Shown: piece by piece, positions 60,711 through 64,000 of the stretch
How positions within the stretch are numbered: position 1 is the stretch's first letter
How the letters are laid out: every line of letters starts with the position of its first letter
NCBI GenBank assembly: GCA_022702705.1
Contig: CM040423.1
Span: forward strand, 121,825,738-121,889,737
From: Papilionanthe hookeriana x Papilionanthe teres
Lineage: Eukaryota; Streptophyta; Magnoliopsida; Asparagales; Orchidaceae
DNA length: 64,000 bases
Direction of reading: 5' to 3'
Translations under genes and position numbers: made by a program
Notes under the pieces: model-generated
Seen by the model: only the letters and a program-made list of their open reading frames with translations
What the model was told of the DNA's origin: nothing
Database searches by the model: none

Positions 60711-61270
60711 AATTAAAAACATAGACAATCAAGTTGGACAAATTGATAATTCACTTAACAATAGACCCAAGGAACACTTCCTAGCAATACTGAGATCAAA
60801 CCTAAAGAGAACAATAATGAACAAGTAGAAACTGTCCAATTAAGAAGTGGAAGAGAGATAGAGCATGTGGTTAGAAAATATAAATAAGTTGTGAGAGAAA
60901 CAAAGAAAGCAAAAAGACCTGAAGAACATGTTTCAAAGGATCTAGAAGAATTAATATCTCTAACTAAAATTAATTTGGAAAGACCACAACCTCCATTTCC
61001 TCAATGACTTAGACATCATTTGTTAGATAAATTATTTTCAAAGTTCATGAAAGTACTTAAGAAGTTAACGATAAATATTCCTTTTGTAGAAGCTTTAGAA
61101 CATATGTCAAGTTATGCAAAGTTTATGAAGGAGATATTAAACAAGAAAATGAAATTTGTAGATTACGAGACACTTGCACTCAGAGAGGAGTGCAGCGTTA
61201 TACTTCAGAAAAAGTTTCCTCATAAACTTAAAGATCCTTATATCCTTACAATTCCTTGTAAAATTGGATA
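60711..61270 (+). pseudogene. Gag end, element F, after K5
   Basis: Reads NIDNQVGQIDNSLNNRPKE, then broken frames. An open segment from 61020 carries KLTINIPFVEALEHMSSYAK and ends at a stop at 61269, where A and C continue into the protease. The PPFPQ landmark at about 60990 is followed by a stop. Homologous to 28720-28200 of A. Confidence 0.78.
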
Positions 61271-61990
61271 AAGATTATGTCGAAAAGATTTATGTGATTT
61301 AGGAGCAAGCATTAATGTGATGCCTTTATCTATATTTAGAAGGTTAGGTTTAGCCGATATTCCTCTCACTACTGTAACCCTTTAGTTAGCTGATCGATCT
61401 AACATTTTTTGAAAAGGGGTTATAGAAGACGTGCTTGCTAAAGTGGATAAATATATCTTTCCTATAGACATTATTGTATTAGATATGGAGGAAAATAAAG
61501 GAATTCTAATTATTTTGGGGAGACCTTTCCTTGTTACTGGACAAGATAAGATAGATGTGAAAAAAGGAGAGTTGATTATGAATATTAATGACTAAGAAGG
61601 CTCTTTGATGTGTTAAAGACTATGAAATATCTAACTGAGAGAAAAGATGATGATTTTTTTAGATGGGTGAATTTATTATCTAAGTAAAGACCATTTCCAA
61701 AAAAATTTTGAAAGTAAGTTAACCGATGAGATCAAAATGGACTTTCATGATGAGTTAAAAAGTTTTCTAAAGAATACTATATGTATATTCAGGAGAGGTG
61801 TGAAATGATAGTCGCTACCAAAAATAGTGAACTTTTAATTCCATCTGTTGAAAAATCTCATGCACTTAAGATGGATGTACCCCATACAATTTTAAAGCCT
61901 ACCTATTTAGGGAATTCATCTAAACCACCTCTTTATATCTTCAGATTTGACTCAATCACAAAAAAAAAACCTGAATTGAATGATGAATAA
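61271..61990 (+). pseudogene. Protease and linker, element F
   Basis: Active-site segment CDLGASINVMPLSIFRRLGL (61295-61354), with catalytic Asp and Gly kept, then VLDMEENKGILIILGRPF and KIDVKKGELIM. Stops lie near 61382, 61410 and 61593. The linker from 61781 to 61988 is open and carries LIPSVEKSHALKMDVP and LGNSSKPPLY, matching the sequence that leads into RT in A and C. Instead of RT, a different acidic stretch follows. Confidence 0.75.
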
Positions 61991-62525
61991 GATAAATTTA
62001 TTAAACTAAGACTTGGAAGATAATTTGAGGATATATTTCAAAAGAACTTTTAGTTGAGAGATGAGGATAAGGAGACTGAAAGACCATTGGAAGAAATTCT
62101 TAAAGAATTAGAAAATACCTACTTCATTAAGATAGATATAGAAAGACCACCTTCATTATTTATTCAGTACTAAGGGGAAGAATTGGAAGATAACTTAAAT
62201 CAGAAGAGTGACATAGAAGATTTTGATCCAGAATCTGAATTATGTAGAGAGAATCTGATCCAAAATTTGGAAGATCTTGAATATATAAAGATCCATTTCT
62301 TATAAAATTAAAGGATGATAATAATATGAAAATTCTTAAAATCAATAGAGGATATTGGATCTAGAAAAAAATTTGAGGAACAATGATAAGAATTAATCTG
62401 AAGAAGAAGAGCTGAATGAAAAATTACATTTCGAGGATGTTGTAGGAATCCCAAGATCTGAAAAAGATTGGACGATTGATCAAGGATTGCTTAATTGGAA
62501 TTTTGATCCAGGAGGAATCATTTGT
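61991..62525 (+). pseudogene. Acidic coding-like segment in place of pol, element F
   Basis: Not recognised. In the frame continuing from the linker, short open pieces rich in Glu, Asp, Lys and Leu alternate with stops: RPLEEILKELENTYFIKID, ERPPSLFIQY, EELEDNLNQKSDIEDFDPES. The ERPP word loosely echoes the KPPELELK linker of A, so the segment could be an expanded linker. It leads directly to the post-pol block at 62526. RT, RNase H and integrase (about 2.8 kb in A) are absent. Confidence 0.4.
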
Positions 62526-62575
62526 CGGGCTGGCAATGTTAAATCAAGTGCTTTGTGGGAGGTAAACCATAGTTA
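62526..62575 (+). other. Conserved post-pol block, element F
   Basis: GGGCTGGCAATGTTAAATC, then AAGTGCTTTGTGGGAGGTAAACC: clear counterpart of 15866-15915. Its presence places the F deletion inside pol and not across the 3' end. Confidence 0.6.
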
Positions 62576-64000
62576 TCAGTGTAGTTTTATTTAGTATGCT
62601 TGAGAGTCGTGATTATTAGTGTTGTATTGTGTTTGCTTTAGAGTGGATTTACTTGATCTTTATGTCTCATTATGGATTGATCAGTTTGATTGTTGATTGG
62701 TAGACGTTTGGATTGTTAGTGGTTTGATTTGATCTTTATTTTTCATGTGGGAGGTGATTCCATAAGTTCTTATTATGGTTAGACTTGTATGTTCTCTTAT
62801 AGTAGTTGGATTGATGAATCCACTATGAATTGGGTCTCACTCGGACTTGAGTTTTATTAGAGATATCATGAATCTGAAATGTGACAGATCCATCTAAATT
62901 TTGTTACTTCCTTTCTCTAACTTTATTTTCATTTGATAGGAGTCACGAACCTATTTGATGAGTAACATGAGGATGATCTTACATTACCTTTATAACTGTT
63001 AGAGGTGCATACATAGTGGGATAAGGTGATGCTTGAGGTTGGTTTTCATGACCAAAATTATTAGAGATAATCTTTTCTATGGAATTATAATCTATAAAAT
63101 CATTTTAAAATGTACCTATTTTTTTTAGTGTAGTGATTCTGTTAGAAATTGGATGTAAGGTAGTGAGATTAGATGAGTTAATAGAAGAATTGACCTCATT
63201 TATCATATGTGTTTGTTTGTGAGTTACAACTTTATATAAAAAATTGAAGAACATTTTTATATTCTTATGCTGATAACTACTATTCTAGTTAAACTTTTAT
63301 TTAGTCAATTTCTTTTTGGCATACTTATTTTAGATTTACTTTCTACTGCCTATTGTTCTATCCTGATTAGTAATTGTAGATATTTTTTATAGACATTTGT
63401 GGTACATAGAATTTCTGAACAGTTTTTTCTTTCTACTTATATTTTCTATACTAAATGCTATATATGTTTAAAATCAAGTTTGGGGGTAGGAAGAAAAATA
63501 AAATTTTAAACTAACAATACTTCCTTTTAGTGTAATATTATTGCAAGCATTTTTTAGGCTAGATTTACTTTCTCTTGCAATCATTCTATCATGTATGAAT
63601 TTGATAGAATATTGTAGTAGTTAGTAGATTCAGCTTTTACTTTTTCTTCCTGCTACATTTTATGGAGTTAATTGGAAAATGTTTTAAAATTCAAGTTTAG
63701 AGGAAGAAAAACTTTTAAAACTAACTTCGTTGTAATCCTATGTGAAGAAACTGTTCTAGAGGTAAGATATTTTGTAGGAAACTTTAGGAAAATGATTTTG
63801 CTATTTATGGTATAAAGGAGTTGAATATTTGAAAACTAACATTCTTAGATTTATACTTATGAGAATTGAGCCTTTGTCGAAACCTTTTTCAAATTAATGC
63901 TTATACTTTTGAAAAGTGAGGGAAAGTTTTGAGTTTTGGACTTTAGAAAGGGGATAGTGAAATTCAAAATTATTAAAGACTTATCCAGATATAGTAATCC
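62576..64000 (+). other. 3' non-coding region of element F
   Basis: No gene found. TTTGGGGGTAGG-like (63479) and TTTAGAGGAAG-like (63697) purine stretches recall polypurine tracts but are not followed by an LTR start. The last 90 bases match the B tail at 33320-33370, so an LTR may lie about 500 bp beyond the window. Confidence 0.5.

Larger units (their letters stand above)
52803..64000 (+). mobile_element. Element F: plus-strand Athila derivative lacking RT, RNase H and integrase
   Basis: Begins in mid-gag at about 52803, is interrupted by K5 (53265-60705), resumes at 60711 (the duplicated GTTGC is at 60706-60710), and passes through gag end, protease and linker. An acidic coding-like stretch then leads to the conserved post-pol block at 62526-62575 without any RT, RNase H or integrase. 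The 3' tail reaches the window end. The 5' LTR and 5' gag are missing. The 3' LTR, if any, is beyond 64000. Confidence 0.75.

Noticed and set aside
63470..63720. Purine runs at 63479 and 63697 as polypurine tracts next to an LTR
   Set aside because: No TGATACACC or other LTR start follows, and tail sequence of the element continues.

Overview
The window is plant nuclear DNA made entirely of nested, decayed LTR retrotransposons. I see no host gene, tRNA, rRNA, CRISPR array or prokaryotic signal. The evidence is Ty3/gypsy gag, protease, RT, RNase H and integrase remnants of Athila type, a primer-binding site complementary to plant tRNA-Asp, several TG...CA LTRs with 5-bp target-site duplications (TSDs), and a very AT-rich, stop-riddled background. 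This looks like heterochromatic, probably pericentromeric, sequence of an angiosperm. I cannot name the species.

Two repeat families account for nearly everything. (1) An Athila-like family with LTRs of about 1.84 kb. It has gag-pol followed by two post-pol ORFs, the second of which looks like the domain that databases call 'putative plant transposon protein'. (2) A family I call K: 7.3-7.4 kb, non-coding, TG...CA-bounded, 5-bp TSDs, no internal LTR pair. These are best read as giant solo LTRs.

Layout: 1-2637 is the start of a minus-strand K copy (K1) that abuts or interrupts a plus K copy (K2, 2638-7467). 7468-10065 is the 3' part of a minus Athila element (E). 10066-14529 is an internally deleted, 3'-truncated K copy (K3). 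14530-15108 is an LTR fragment of a different Athila subfamily, fused to a plus Athila element (B, 15109-18363 and 31924-35652). A complete but dead minus Athila element (A, 18364-31918, TSD CTTAC) sits inside the second post-pol ORF of B. 35653-52790 is an older minus Athila element (C). It is interrupted by a complete K copy in RT (K4, 40549-47843, TSD ATCAT) and by a solo Athila LTR in the protease region (49015-50889, TSD CACAT). From about 52803 to the window end is a plus Athila derivative (F) that has lost RT, RNase H and integrase. A second complete K copy (K5, 53265-60705, TSD GTTGY) splits its gag.

The most interesting signals are non-coding. Three consecutive stem-loops near the 3' end of the K LTR keep their pairing through compensatory changes in three copies. 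A GC-rich palindromic module found in the Athila LTR recurs upstream of both post-pol ORFs, about 200 and 380 bp before their starts, in the elements where it can be measured. The two post-pol ORFs look like a tandem duplication, with the first copy reduced to its ends in A and B. All sequence comparisons were made by eye.
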